Below, piece after piece: positions 44,401-52,900 of a stretch of 64,000 nt of DNA (the first letter of the stretch is position 1; every line of letters begins with the position of its first letter). The DNA is taken from the NCBI GenBank assembly GCA_022825135.1, contig JAJDYN010000023.1:62001-126000 (forward strand), read 5' to 3'. The DNA comes from Gemmatimonadota bacterium (GTDB taxonomy: Bacteria; Gemmatimonadota; Gemmatimonadetes; Longimicrobiales; Gaopeijiaceae). The notes beneath the pieces were generated by a model. It was not told where the DNA came from and did no database searches. It saw only the letters and a program-made list of their open reading frames with translations. A program made the position numbers and the translations under genes.

Positions 44401-44575
44401 GACCTGCCTGGTGGAACGCATGCGCGACCGCGGAATCCTGCTCAGCACCGACGGCCCGCTCCACAACGTCGTGAAGATCAAGCCGCCGCTGGTCTTCGAC
44501 GAAGACGACGCGGATCGGCTTGTGAGCAACCTCGACGAGGTGTTGGGGGAGGACGCGCTGCGCCTGACGGACTAG
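41414..44575 (+). CDS. Three-domain fusion: aminoglycoside-phosphotransferase-like kinase, M23-type domain, class III aminotransferase, 1053 aa
   Basis: Residues ~30-330 are an APH/choline-kinase-like domain, with catalytic [15 protein letters not shown] and Mg-binding GIIDFGDAM. Residues ~440-600 resemble an M23 (LytM-type) fold, [20 protein letters not shown] and APHLHFQLM, although the protein has no signal peptide. Residues ~640-1053 are a PLP-dependent class III aminotransferase/lyase with [18 protein letters not shown] and the PLP lysine in [14 protein letters not shown]. Fusions of this order are known among homologues of ethanolamine-phosphate or hydroxylysine-phosphate phospho-lyases, so phosphorylation followed by elimination of an amino alcohol is a reasonable hypothesis. 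The domain boundaries show no frameshift. Confidence 0.9.
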   Translation: MGVRPDFTTAEAETLARDGYGIRAGARELPSERDRNFLLRVPGDGRGVGRERSDGARDAEAERAGEAFVLKIGNADESRASLEMQNAILACLTAVGPDPEGGLRAPFPRVVPDLGSSSLATVEKEGVRYPLRLVTWLPGVPVARVRPQRPELLRSWGGVLGRLNAALADFHHPADERGFHWDLRTASSIFGERVGSVQGKDRRAMLRRRMAACEERLAPLVPHLRTQVVHGDANDYNVLANRVEDIPPGGRYGDRRVTGIIDFGDAMRTWLAAEPAVAGAYAMLSKRDPVGALAHLASGFHEEYPLAEEEIAAVFPLAGMRLCLSATMAAYQRSREPDNEYLSISEAHVWELLERLDRGEEFHPDFVHYRLREACGLEPSLRAAVLRAWLSRRRDEGRFAPVLSPELAESPHTVFDLSVGSRWLGTTGDLDARGWTDLLFGHMRASGAAVGVGRYDEARRWYDSHAFAIPGEDGLERRTVHVGVDLFAEPGTPVHAPFAATVHSFRDNGAQLDYGPTIVLRHEAGGVGAWYTLYGHLSRDSLAGLQPGQQIAAGEEIGRIGPYPENGDWAPHLHFQLMTDLLGREADFPGVAPPSQREVWLSLSPDPNLVLGIPDLAPAGRNAAPELLGARRKLLGPSLSISYRRPLEMVRGKGAYLYDDGGQPYLDCVNNVAHVGHAHPRVVRAGLEQMTVLNTNTRYLHDSLTEYARRLAATLPDPLGVCFFVCTGSEANELALRMARTHTGREGMVVLEGGYHGNTSSLVQLSSYKFDGPGGEGPPPWVACVPMPDGYRGRYRSSDPDCGARYAEEVGRAVDALGGRPAGFLFESILSCGGQIVLPDGFLPGAFERVRAAGGVCIADEVQVGFGRAGSSFWAFEDHGVVPDIVTMGKPIGNGHPLAAVVTTPEIADSFNNGMEYFNTFGGNPVSCRIGLAVLDVIEEEGLQDHARRVGERLLAGLKDLVERYPIVGDARGTGLFQGIELVTDRESLDPAARHATCLVERMRDRGILLSTDGPLHNVVKIKPPLVFDEDDADRLVSNLDEVLGEDALRLTD

Positions 44576-44646
44576 ACTAAATAAACTAAGCTAACGTCCA
44601 TCACCGGCTACTTGGAAAACGCGCAGTATGCCCACGTTGGCACCCC

Positions 44647-45057
44647 TCAGGGACGAAGATCGAACGCTTGCCCACGCGCGTTGCGCAGCACCGAAAAGTG
44701 CCTCCTGTCGAGGGTAATGATCCGCGTTGTCGCGAGCCTCTCGGCCAGCACCGCGACTGAGGCGTCCGTGGTGCCGAGTGGAAGATCCGCGTATCGGCGG
44801 ACGAGTCCGGCAATGCGGGCCCAATCTTCGGTTTCGGGAGCCATAACCGTGAACCTGGACAGCCCGTCCACGAACCGGCTTTCCGCGTGAGCTCCGTGGC
44901 GGCGTCCGAGGAGCCATGCGACTTCCGCGACGCAAAGAGCCGGGATGACGAGATCGACACCGGACTCGGTCAGCGCTTCCACACAAATCGCGTGATCGGG
45001 ATCGGCGGAGTTCGCGCTCGCCAGCAACGGTCCGCTGTCAACGATCGCCAGCAACAT
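44647..45057 (-). CDS. vapC: PIN-domain ribonuclease toxin, VapC type, 136 aa
   Basis: PIN fold with the acidic residues of a Mg-dependent RNase: Asp in AIVDSGPLL, Glu in LCVAEVAWLL, Asp in LGTTDASVAVLAE and Asp in IITLDRRHFS. Full length for VapC. The gene overlaps the antitoxin gene by 20 bases and is read from the same transcript. VapC toxins cut tRNA or rRNA; the target here is unknown. Confidence 0.9.
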   Translation of the reverse strand: MLLAIVDSGPLLASANSADPDHAICVEALTESGVDLVIPALCVAEVAWLLGRRHGAHAESRFVDGLSRFTVMAPETEDWARIAGLVRRYADLPLGTTDASVAVLAERLATTRIITLDRRHFSVLRNARGQAFDLRP

Positions 45058-45274
45058 CGTCAGGCCATCGTGCCGCCAACACTCGGTCGAGGTCGCGGGC
45101 GGCGTATGTGGAGTCCGCGACGATGCCTTGCCAGGGCAGCTTGCCTCCGGCTGGCCGGCACAAGTGCCGCTCAAGGGAGAGGCGGACGAGGGCGGAAAAG
45201 CTCACACCTCGCCGCCGGGCCTCGCTTCGGGCGAGGTTGGCCAGGCTGTCGGGAATGGAGATGGTCGTACGCAT
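45038..45274 (-). CDS. vapB: Ribbon-helix-helix antitoxin, VapB/CopG type, 78 aa
   Basis: Begins MRTTISIPDSLANLARSEAR, a textbook ribbon-helix-helix DNA-binding start, followed by GVSFSALVRLSLERHL. The C-terminal segment DSTYAARDLDRVLAARWPDD is the likely toxin-binding part. The ATG at 45274 is chosen over one nine codons earlier because the domain starts there. Upstream, AGTATGAAGTATGA (plus strand, 45285-45298) is a tandem heptamer that could be the operator. Confidence 0.85.
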   Translation of the reverse strand: MRTTISIPDSLANLARSEARRRGVSFSALVRLSLERHLCRPAGGKLPWQGIVADSTYAARDLDRVLAARWPDDVAGDR

Positions 45275-45334
45275 CGTATCACCAAGTATGAAGTATGACA
45301 CCGGATCGCAGAGTGCACCGTTTGCCGAGGGCTG

Positions 45335-46315
45335 TCAAGGGAGGTTGACCACCTCCCACACCTTCGCCAGGGTGTGGAACTCTCCGTTCTCGCCGAAACG
45401 GTCCACCCCGTCGGGAAGCCGCATCATCGCGTCGCGGTTGAAGCGCTGGCCGGGGACGAGCGCGCCGCGCGCCGCGTCGGTGACGGCGGACACCTCACAG
45501 ACGATTCCGCTGGCCTCCAGGTCCGTCATCAGCACCTCGTACGCCACTTGCCAGATCGGGAAATGGAGCGTTGCGCCGCGGCTGGCCGCGAGTTCCCGGA
45601 ACGCCCCCGCGCGCCACTCGCGAATGTGCTCGAGGTGCAGATCGCCGAACACGACGCGGGCGACCGCGGGAATCAGCGCGACCGCGTCTGCAATGCGCGT
45701 CTCGTAGGCGACGCCGGGATGGAGGGGAACGCCCAGCAGGGGCACTCTCAGATGTTCGGCCTGGCGAATCACAAGCTCCACCCGCAGCTCCTGGTGGGCG
45801 ATCATCCGGCTGGCGGCGTCGAAGGTCGTCAGCAGGACCACGGGGCGGGCTTCCTCGCGCAGCAGGGCCCGGTAGGCGAGGAAGCTGTCCTTGCCGCCGC
45901 TCCAGAAGAGCACGTCCACGGGCTGGGGCTCCGGACGGAGCGGCGTCAGCCAGTGCGGAGGTTCAACGGTCGGAGCGCCCTCCCCGGTGTCCGCCCGGTC
46001 AGCCTCCCAGGGGCAGTGCCGGCATCCGCTCCGGCAGCAACTGCCCCGCTGGCGCAGACCGAACTCGGTGAACACGGCCAGCCCGGTCGCCGGGTCGTGG
46101 TAGAAGGTCTCGCGGTTGCGCGAGGCTTCGTAGTGAAGGCGGCGCCAGTCGGCTGGTCGGGGGCGAACGGTGGTTATCGGAGGAATGGGGCCCGGGGGAC
46201 ACGGCCTGCTGCGTGATCCCCGCGTCAGCGCCGGAATCCGCTGCTTGAGCCCGGGGAATATGCTTGAGCCCGGGACGGCGGTCCACTGGCCAATGCGCGC
46301 GGCAGGCGCGATCAT
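45335..46315 (-). CDS. DUF5522 domain fused to ATP-pyrophosphatase (diphthine-ammonia-ligase-like), about 326 aa
   Basis: Residues ~60-105 form a Cys-rich DUF5522 module (LAVFTEFGLRQRGSCCRSGC ending RHCPW), which could bind a metal. It is followed by an adenine-nucleotide alpha-hydrolase with the PP-loop LFWSGGKDSFLAYRAL and a C-terminal part (GRVVFGDLHLEHIREW-like region and GIVCEVSAVTDAARG) resembling ATP-pyrophosphatases of the diphthamide type. The start is uncertain: the conserved part begins at WRRLHYEASRN with no nearby start codon, and the ATG at 46315 is the closest. Bacteria lack diphthamide, so a tRNA or small-molecule ligase role is more likely. Confidence 0.75.
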   Translation of the reverse strand: MIAPAARIGQWTAVPGSSIFPGLKQRIPALTRGSRSRPCPPGPIPPITTVRPRPADWRRLHYEASRNRETFYHDPATGLAVFTEFGLRQRGSCCRSGCRHCPWEADRADTGEGAPTVEPPHWLTPLRPEPQPVDVLFWSGGKDSFLAYRALLREEARPVVLLTTFDAASRMIAHQELRVELVIRQAEHLRVPLLGVPLHPGVAYETRIADAVALIPAVARVVFGDLHLEHIREWRAGAFRELAASRGATLHFPIWQVAYEVLMTDLEASGIVCEVSAVTDAARGALVPGQRFNRDAMMRLPDGVDRFGENGEFHTLAKVWEVVNLP

Positions 46316-46365
46316 GGGCACGCGGCAGCACCTCTGCAAACGGCCAACCGACGAGACCGCAAAAG

Positions 46366-46758
46366 ATGAACGTGTTTCCCCTTGCGTCCCTGGATCGCGA
46401 ACCCTCGGATCCGGTCAACTTCACCGGTCCCGGAAGCCTGCGCCGCATCGAGGGCGCCCTTCCTGCGGATCCGCGCGTCAACGTCTACCGCGTGCATTTC
46501 GAGGCCCGCTCGCGCACCAACTGGCACACGCACAGCGGGTATCAGATGCTGCTGATCGTCGAGGGTCGGTGCCGCTATCAGAAGGAGGGCGAACCCGTCG
46601 GCGAAGCCGGGCCCGGCGACGTGATCGTGGTGGAGGCGGGCGAGAACCACTGGCACGGCGCGGCTCCCGGCGGAGCGATGACCCACATCGCGCTCAACGT
46701 GAACGCGGTGACCAGCTGGGGAGACCCGGTGAGCGAGGACGAATACGATGCCGGATGA
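46366..46758 (+). CDS. Cupin-domain protein, 130 aa
   Basis: Single small beta-barrel. Motif 1 is NWHTHSGYQMLLIVEG with His ligands and a Tyr/Gln replacing the usual Pro context; motif 2 is GDVIVVEAGENHWHGAAPGG. The early VYRVHFEARSRTNWHTH places it among the quercetinase/DUF-type cupins with a metal site. AAAAG precedes the ATG at 46366. It overlaps the next gene by 11 bases. Substrate unknown. Confidence 0.85.
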   Translation: MNVFPLASLDREPSDPVNFTGPGSLRRIEGALPADPRVNVYRVHFEARSRTNWHTHSGYQMLLIVEGRCRYQKEGEPVGEAGPGDVIVVEAGENHWHGAAPGGAMTHIALNVNAVTSWGDPVSEDEYDAG

Positions 46759-47053
46759 CGGTGGCGAAGGCCGCATGCGAAACGCACTCCGGCGCCTGAG
46801 GCAACGCCTGCGCGCCGCGCGCGAGATCTACGAGGGCATCTACTTCGCCCCCTACCGCTCGCAGATCTATCGAGCCTACCGGGAGGAGCGGGACACCTTT
46901 CTGCTGCTGGGATTCGCGGATCTGCTGGGAGCCCCGAACCCGGTGGCCTTCTACGCGCTCGAGCTCTATCCGGACGTGATCGAGGAGTTTCACCAGTGGC
47001 ATCGGCGCATCGGCATGCCCCGTCCTCCGGATGGCGGCTTCAGATGCTGCTGA
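46748..47053 (+). CDS. Cory-CC-star protein, 101 aa
   Basis: Small protein ending in Cys-Cys before the stop (GGFRCC), the feature for which the family is named, with the preceding HRRIGMPRPPDGG. The body is helical and aromatic: EIYEGIYFAPYRSQIYRAYR and FLLLGFADLLGAPNPVAFYA. Family genes regularly lie beside an ArsA-like ATPase, as here (next gene, 81 bases downstream). The C-terminal vicinal cysteines could bind a metal or oxyanion and be the ATPase's cargo or tail; this is inference. Confidence 0.85.
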   Translation: MPDDGGEGRMRNALRRLRQRLRAAREIYEGIYFAPYRSQIYRAYREERDTFLLLGFADLLGAPNPVAFYALELYPDVIEEFHQWHRRIGMPRPPDGGFRCC

Positions 47054-47134
47054 GGCCGGGCTGGGGGAAGCCGGCGGGATCCCGCACCGTGTCCGGGCAG
47101 GTCTGTCTGTGAGGCACGGTCCGGTTCCACCCTG

Positions 47135-48112
47135 ATGACCAGGCCGCGCCGCATTCTCGACCGCGAGGTCGTCTTCTTCGGCGGAAAGGGCGGGGTCGGT
47201 AAGACCACCCTGGCCGCCACCATGGCGCTCGAAGCCGCCCGCGAGGGGCACCGTACCCTTCTGGTCTCCACCGATCCCGCGCACTCGACCTCGGATGTGC
47301 TGGAGACCCGGCTCGGAGGAGAGGCCCGGGAGGTGCGGCCCGGGCTGTGGGCGCTTGAGATCGATCCCGCGGAGGAGGCCGACCGCTACATCGACGACGT
47401 GAAGGCGCGTATCGCCGACACCACGCCGCCGCGCCTGATGGCCGAGGTCGACCGCCAGATCGACATCGCGCGCGTGACCCCCGGGGCCGAGGAGTCGGCG
47501 CTGTTCGACCGGTTCACCAGGATCGCCGAGGAGGCCGGCCACGAATATGACCGCCTCATCTTCGACACCGCGCCGCTGGGGCACACGCTCCGCCTGCTCG
47601 CCCTTCCGGAGCTGATGGGCGCCTGGATCAGCGGGCTCATCTCGCGCCGCAGGAAGGTCAACGTGCTGGGACGCATGTGGCGCAACGTCGCGGGGGCGGC
47701 CGCGGGTTCCGAGGACCCCGGCGAGGATCCGGTGCTCGGCGCCCTCACGGAACGCCAGGCCCGCTTCCGCCATGCGCGCGCCCTGATCACCGACCCGCAC
47801 CGCACCGGCTTCGTCTTCGTGGTCACGCCGGAGCACCTCCCCGTCGCCGAGACCGAGCGGTCGGTGAAGATGCTAGACAAGTACGGCATCCCCGTGGCCG
47901 CAATCTTCCTGAACCAAGTGGTGCCCGAGGACGCCGACGGCGGGCTGCTGGAGGCTCGGCGGGAGCGGCAACGGGAGTACACGGAGCGGGTGCGGAAGAG
48001 CTTTTCCGCATATCCCGTTCACGCAGTGCCTCTGTTCGACGGCCGGCTGCACGGGCTGGAGGCGCTGGAACGTCTGGCCGGGGCGTTGCCGAGGTCGGAG
48101 CGGGCGACGTAA
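47135..48112 (+). CDS. ArsA/GET3-family ATPase, 325 aa
   Basis: P-loop deviant-Walker ATPase: FFGGKGGVGKTTLAATMALE (signature Lys at KGGVGKTT), Switch I-like LLVSTDPAHSTSDVL and Switch II in LIFDTAPLGHTLRLLALPEL. A VVTPEHLPVAETERSVKML segment follows. It is a single ATPase unit, half the size of enterobacterial ArsA, like GET3-type and actinobacterial ArsA-like proteins. No arsenite pump or ArsR gene is nearby, so a role in arsenic export is not supported; pairing with the cory-CC-star protein is the stronger clue. Confidence 0.9.
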   Translation: MTRPRRILDREVVFFGGKGGVGKTTLAATMALEAAREGHRTLLVSTDPAHSTSDVLETRLGGEAREVRPGLWALEIDPAEEADRYIDDVKARIADTTPPRLMAEVDRQIDIARVTPGAEESALFDRFTRIAEEAGHEYDRLIFDTAPLGHTLRLLALPELMGAWISGLISRRRKVNVLGRMWRNVAGAAAGSEDPGEDPVLGALTERQARFRHARALITDPHRTGFVFVVTPEHLPVAETERSVKMLDKYGIPVAAIFLNQVVPEDADGGLLEARRERQREYTERVRKSFSAYPVHAVPLFDGRLHGLEALERLAGALPRSERAT

Positions 48113-48172
48113 ACTGACCGTTCCGCGCGTCGGCTGGCTGGCGAAGTGCGCATCGCTCCCCTCAGCACAAGG

Positions 48173-49951
48173 ATGGCATCCGTGAGCTCAATCGTACTCC
48201 TACTGATCGGATTGGCCGCGTTCGCCACGGGATACCGGGTTTATTCCCGGTACGTCGCGCAGAGGATCTACCGGCTCGACCCGGACTTCCGCACGCCGGC
48301 GCACGAGTTCGAGGACGGGGTGGACTTTCTGCCCACCAACCGCAACGTGCTCTTCGGCCACCACTTCACCTCGGTGGCGGGGGCGGCGCCGATCGTGGGG
48401 CCGGCGATCGCGGTCATATGGGGATGGCTGCCCGCGTTCCTGTGGGTGGTGCTGGGCACCATCTTCGCCGGGGCCGTGCACGACTTCGGCACCCTGTGGA
48501 TCTCGACCCGGCACAAGGCCAACTCCATCGGCACGCTGGCCGGCAAGATCGTGGGGGACCGCGGCCGGGTGCTCTTCATGCTCGTGATCTTCTTCCTGCT
48601 GCTGCTGGTGAACGCGGTCTTCGCGGTCGTCATCTCCAACCTGTTCATCGGCAACCCCGGCGCGGTGCTGCCGGTCTGGGGCAGCCTGGTGGTGGCGATC
48701 ACGGTGGGCTTCCTGATCTACCGCTCGGGCGCCGGGCTGCTGTGGCCGTCGCTGGGCGCGCTGGCGGTGCTCTACCTGCTGATCTGGGTGGGCCAGTCCG
48801 TTCCGCTCCAGCTTCCCGACTTCTTCGGCTTCGACCCGACGCCCGCTCAGATCGCGGCATCCGGAGGCGACCAGGCGGCGGCAGCGGCGGCGGCCACCAC
48901 CGACGGCGTGCGCGCGGGGTGGGTCATCGTCCTCTTCGTGTACGCCTTCTTCGCCAGCGTGCTGCCGGTCTGGCTCCTGCTCCAGCCGCGCGACTACGTC
49001 AACAGCCACCAGCTCTTCGTGGCGCTCGGCATCATCGGGCTCGGGATCATCTTCACCAACGCCCCGGTGGTGGCGCCCGCCGTGAATACGAATCTGCCAC
49101 CCGATACGCCGAACTGGTTCCCGCTCCTCTTTGTGACCATCGCCTGCGGCGCGATCAGCGGCTTCCACGGACTGGTGTCGTCCGGGACTTCGTCCAAACA
49201 GCTCGACAAGGAGACGGACGCCCGCTACGTGGGCTACGGGGGCGCGGTCGGCGAGGGCTCATTGGCACTCACCTCGATTCTGGCGACCACCGCCGGCTTC
49301 GCGGTCGTGGTGGGGGTGGACGGCTGGCACGACCATTACGGATCGTTTGCGTCGGCGTCGGCGGGCGCGACCCAGGCATTCGTCCAGGGCGTGGGGGTCC
49401 TGGCGCAGGGGATCGGCATCCCCCAGGGCCTCGCGGTCACCTTCGCCGCCGTGGTGGTCATCAGCTTTGCCGCAACCACCATGGACACCGGGGTCCGTCT
49501 GCAGCGCTACATCATTTCCGAACTTGGGGCCGAGTACAAGATCAAGCTGGCCCAGAACCGCTGGATCGCGACCACGCTCGCCGTATCCAGTTGCGCCCTG
49601 CTGGCGTTGGGCGTGGACCGGGGAGCCGGGGGCATGCGCCTCTGGCCGCTCTTCGGCACCACCAACCAGCTCACCGGGGCCATGAGCCTGCTGGTGATCA
49701 GCCTCTTCCTCTACAGCCTCAAGCGCAGGATCTGGGTGACGGTGATGCCGCTGGCCTTCCTGCTGGTAATGACGACCTGGGCCATGGTGATCAACATGAT
49801 CGGCTACTGGACCAGCGAGACCTGGCTCCTCTTCGGGGTTGGAGGCGCGATCTTCGTGCTGGTGCTCTGGCTGGTGTTCGAGGCGCTGGCGGCGATCCGG
49901 TTGGCGATGTCCGCGAGCGGGCCCGGGGCTCCGGCGCGTCACGGCCCATGA
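48173..49951 (+). CDS. cstA: Carbon starvation protein A (CstA-type peptide/pyruvate permease), 592 aa
   Basis: Large inner-membrane carrier with about 15 hydrophobic segments. The N terminus has the CstA hallmark FGHHFTSVAGAAPIVGPAIA and WLPAFLWVVLGTIFAGAVHD, then FHGLVSSGTSSKQLDKETDA and SFAATTMDTGVRLQRYIISE, ending with LFGTTNQLTGAMSLLVISLF. Family members import peptides or pyruvate during carbon limitation. The ATG at 48173 gives the usual short cytoplasmic start. The stop overlaps the next gene (ATGA), coupling permease and exported M14-type protein, which suggests a joint peptide-use role. Confidence 0.93.
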   Translation: MASVSSIVLLLIGLAAFATGYRVYSRYVAQRIYRLDPDFRTPAHEFEDGVDFLPTNRNVLFGHHFTSVAGAAPIVGPAIAVIWGWLPAFLWVVLGTIFAGAVHDFGTLWISTRHKANSIGTLAGKIVGDRGRVLFMLVIFFLLLLVNAVFAVVISNLFIGNPGAVLPVWGSLVVAITVGFLIYRSGAGLLWPSLGALAVLYLLIWVGQSVPLQLPDFFGFDPTPAQIAASGGDQAAAAAAATTDGVRAGWVIVLFVYAFFASVLPVWLLLQPRDYVNSHQLFVALGIIGLGIIFTNAPVVAPAVNTNLPPDTPNWFPLLFVTIACGAISGFHGLVSSGTSSKQLDKETDARYVGYGGAVGEGSLALTSILATTAGFAVVVGVDGWHDHYGSFASASAGATQAFVQGVGVLAQGIGIPQGLAVTFAAVVVISFAATTMDTGVRLQRYIISELGAEYKIKLAQNRWIATTLAVSSCALLALGVDRGAGGMRLWPLFGTTNQLTGAMSLLVISLFLYSLKRRIWVTVMPLAFLLVMTTWAMVINMIGYWTSETWLLFGVGGAIFVLVLWLVFEALAAIRLAMSASGPGAPARHGP

Positions 49952-52900
49952 GCGGGCTCCGGCCGGAGACGCTCCTCGCGCGGTTCGGGGCGGGCCGGGG
50001 AGGCAGGAAGAAGGCAGGGTTGCAGTCGCGCACGTGCCTTGCGGCTGCGTTGTCGATCTGGTTCGTGGTGCCTGCCTCCGGCGCGTCCCAGGCGGCTCCG
50101 GCGGCCTCCGCTCCGGGTGACCTGACCACGCTCTTCGAGGTTGGCGGCCTCGTCCTCGACACCAACGGCGACGAGGTGCCGGACTTCGTCAACGCTTCGC
50201 TGGTGATGGGCGAGGCTCCCACGCCGGCCGAGACGCGCGCGGCCGCCGAGATCGCCGCCCGCCTGGGGTTCGAGACCATGGCGCTGGACCTTCCGCTGGC
50301 GCGCGGCACGGGGGCGGAAGGGGTGCTGGTCGTGGTGGGCCGCATCGGGCTGGCCGCATCGGGCCTGGCTTCACCGGGGGTCGACCCGGCCTCGCTCGAC
50401 GCCGGCGAGGGGGCGGTGGTGGTGCGCGAGGCGGATGGCCGCCGCTGGGTAGTGGTGGCGGGTGGGGATGATGAGGGGCTGGTCGCGGCTGCCCGCCTGT
50501 TCGCGGGGGTATTGCCGCACACGCGCACGCTGTCCGCGCCGTTGCTGGGCCGGGCGGGCGACGACGTGCGCGCGGCGCTGGAGGGGTCGGGGGTGGAGGT
50601 GGAGGAGGTACGGCTCTGGCAGGTCCGCGCGCGCGCCGGATCGGACGGGGTGAACCGCCTGATCGCGGACCTGCAGGTGGCATCGGCCGACGTGGACGCC
50701 GCGGCCGGGGTGCTGCGCGCGCTGGCGGCCGGAGAGGACGTCCCGGCCGCGGCCGGGCAGGAAGAGGCCGCCGGTCAGGACGCGCTGGCCGCGGCGGAAC
50801 CCGCCGACCCGGCCGACCCCGGGGCGGCCCCCGCCGGGCAGGACGCCCCGCAGGCGGCGGATGAAGCCGACGGGTCGGACGAACCGTTCGCCTACCCCGG
50901 CCTGGGGTCGGTGGAGGTGCGGCTTGCCTCCGGCCCGGTGGTGCGCATCCCGGGTCGGGCCGCCCCGGACGCGCCCGGACCGGTCGCGGGCCGACCGGGC
51001 AGCGGTGCGAAGGGGTCGCTCGACCTGTCCAACCTGTACACCCCCGACGGCCTGCTGGGCGACTCGGACAACAACGAAATCCCCGACCGCATCGATGCCC
51101 TGATCGCCCCGGGCGCGGCCGCTGTGGAGGCGCTGCCCGACTTGGCCGCCCGCCTCGGGCTGGAGTCGACCGGGCTGGTGGTGCCGCTGGTGGAACCCGC
51201 CGCCGGCCTGGACCGCCCCGCCTCCCGTCCCACCCTGGTGCTGGCCGGCACCGGCAACCCGCTCACGCAACAACTGGCCGACAGCGGCAGAGTCGACCTG
51301 GACGGCCTCCAGGCCGGTGAGGGACTCATCCAGCTGGTGCCAGACGCCTTCGGCAGCAAGCCCTCGCTGGTCGTGACCGGCGGCGACGCCGCGGGAGCCC
51401 GCAGCGCCCTCGACCACCTCGCCCTGACCCTCCCCCACCTGGACGCCCGGGGCGACGACCGCCCCACCATCGATCATGTCGAACAGGCCCTCTGGAGCGC
51501 GCTTTCCGGCCACTCCCCCGCGGGTCAGGCGGCCATCGGCCTCTACAAGCTCGACCGCATCCTGGCCGATCTCGCCGGCCGCGACCTGGCCGCCGCCGAA
51601 GTCCTGATGTCGGTCGAAAAGCCCGATCCCGGCCTCGCCGGCCTCATCCGCGAGCGGGCGGCCGCCCTCGGCGCCGGCGAGCTGGAGGTGGTCGTCGACA
51701 ACCGCGACGTGCAGAACGCCGCGCCCATCTTCTCCGACTCCTTCACGCTGCCCTCCGAGGTCGACCGCTTCCGCGCCATCGTAGAGGAAGAGGTGCTCCC
51801 CGCAGTCGCGTCCGGCGAGGCCGTCACCGTGCACGCCCGCCTGAGCGAGCCTCCCGCGGTCCGCCGCAGCCTGGAGGCGGAAGTGCTCGCCGCCCTCCTC
51901 GAGCGCGGCGCCGACCCCGAGGCCACCGTGGTCGAAGTGCGCTCCGCCTTCAAGCAGGGATACTACTGGCTCTACGAGGGCGTCCGTCCGCGGCTGGAGG
52001 GCGCCGACATCGGCGAGATCCTCATCCGTTTCCGCCGTAACGACCCGCCCGAGGAGTGGCCCCAGCAGGCCATCCACACCCCCGTGCGCTGGCTGCACGA
52101 GATCTTCCCCATCGACGAGGTCCTGGCGCGCGACCTGGGCATCGATCTCGAGCGCATCCGCTTCGAGCAGGTCCTCGAAGGCCCCACCTATCACGTTGCA
52201 GTCACCGACCCGGCCGGCGAGCTCATCCTCACCGAGAGCTTCGACCCGAAGTGGGTGATGCGCCCCTACGTCGACCGCTTCCGCGACTACGAGCACGTTC
52301 GCGTCACCACCGGCTGGATCGAGGCGCGCGCGGCCGGGCGCACCCTCGCCGACGAGCGCATCGTCACCGATCCGGAGGCGTTCTGGGATTACTACCAGGG
52401 CACGACGCTCCCGGCCGTCTACGACTACGTGATGGACCGCCACGAGGGCATCCCCCGGGGCGGCAACGCGGACGCGCCCTTCTTCGGCGAGCTGGTCGTC
52501 GACGTTCAACTCAGCGAGCCCGACTACCGCCTCGAGATCGACAACGAGATCCACTCCACCATGGACGCCCTCCACGAGGAGGTCTACTTCGGCACCATCG
52601 AGTTCTTCGACCTGATCGGGCGCAACTCGCGCGGGCAGGGGCTAACCTTCCCGGGACGCATCATTCCCGTGATGCTGCCCAAGGCGGACGGTACGCGCGG
52701 AACCGTCGACATCTCCTTCTCGGGCTTCGCCACCTCCCGCCCGGCGGTGGTCGTCACCTGGCGCGAGCGCTCCGGCGAGACCGGTGAGACCCGCCTGGAC
52801 ATCCCGCGCATCGCCATGGAGCGGCCCTCGGCCCGGCGGGCGCACGTCCGCGAGGGCACGCCCGGCCTCTCCCACCTCGCCCTGCGGGTGCGCGTCGACA

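Noticed and set aside
47135-48112. Arsenical resistance operon
   Set aside because: The ATPase is ArsA-like, but no arsB, arsC, arsD or arsR is nearby; the neighbours are a cory-CC-star protein and a cupin.
48418-49947. A 510-codon open extension upstream of the M14-type gene, in another frame of cstA
   Set aside because: It lies entirely within cstA, whose protein is a clear family match. The extension is Arg/Gly/Pro-rich as expected of a GC-rich shadow frame, and the M14 gene has its own start overlapping the cstA stop.
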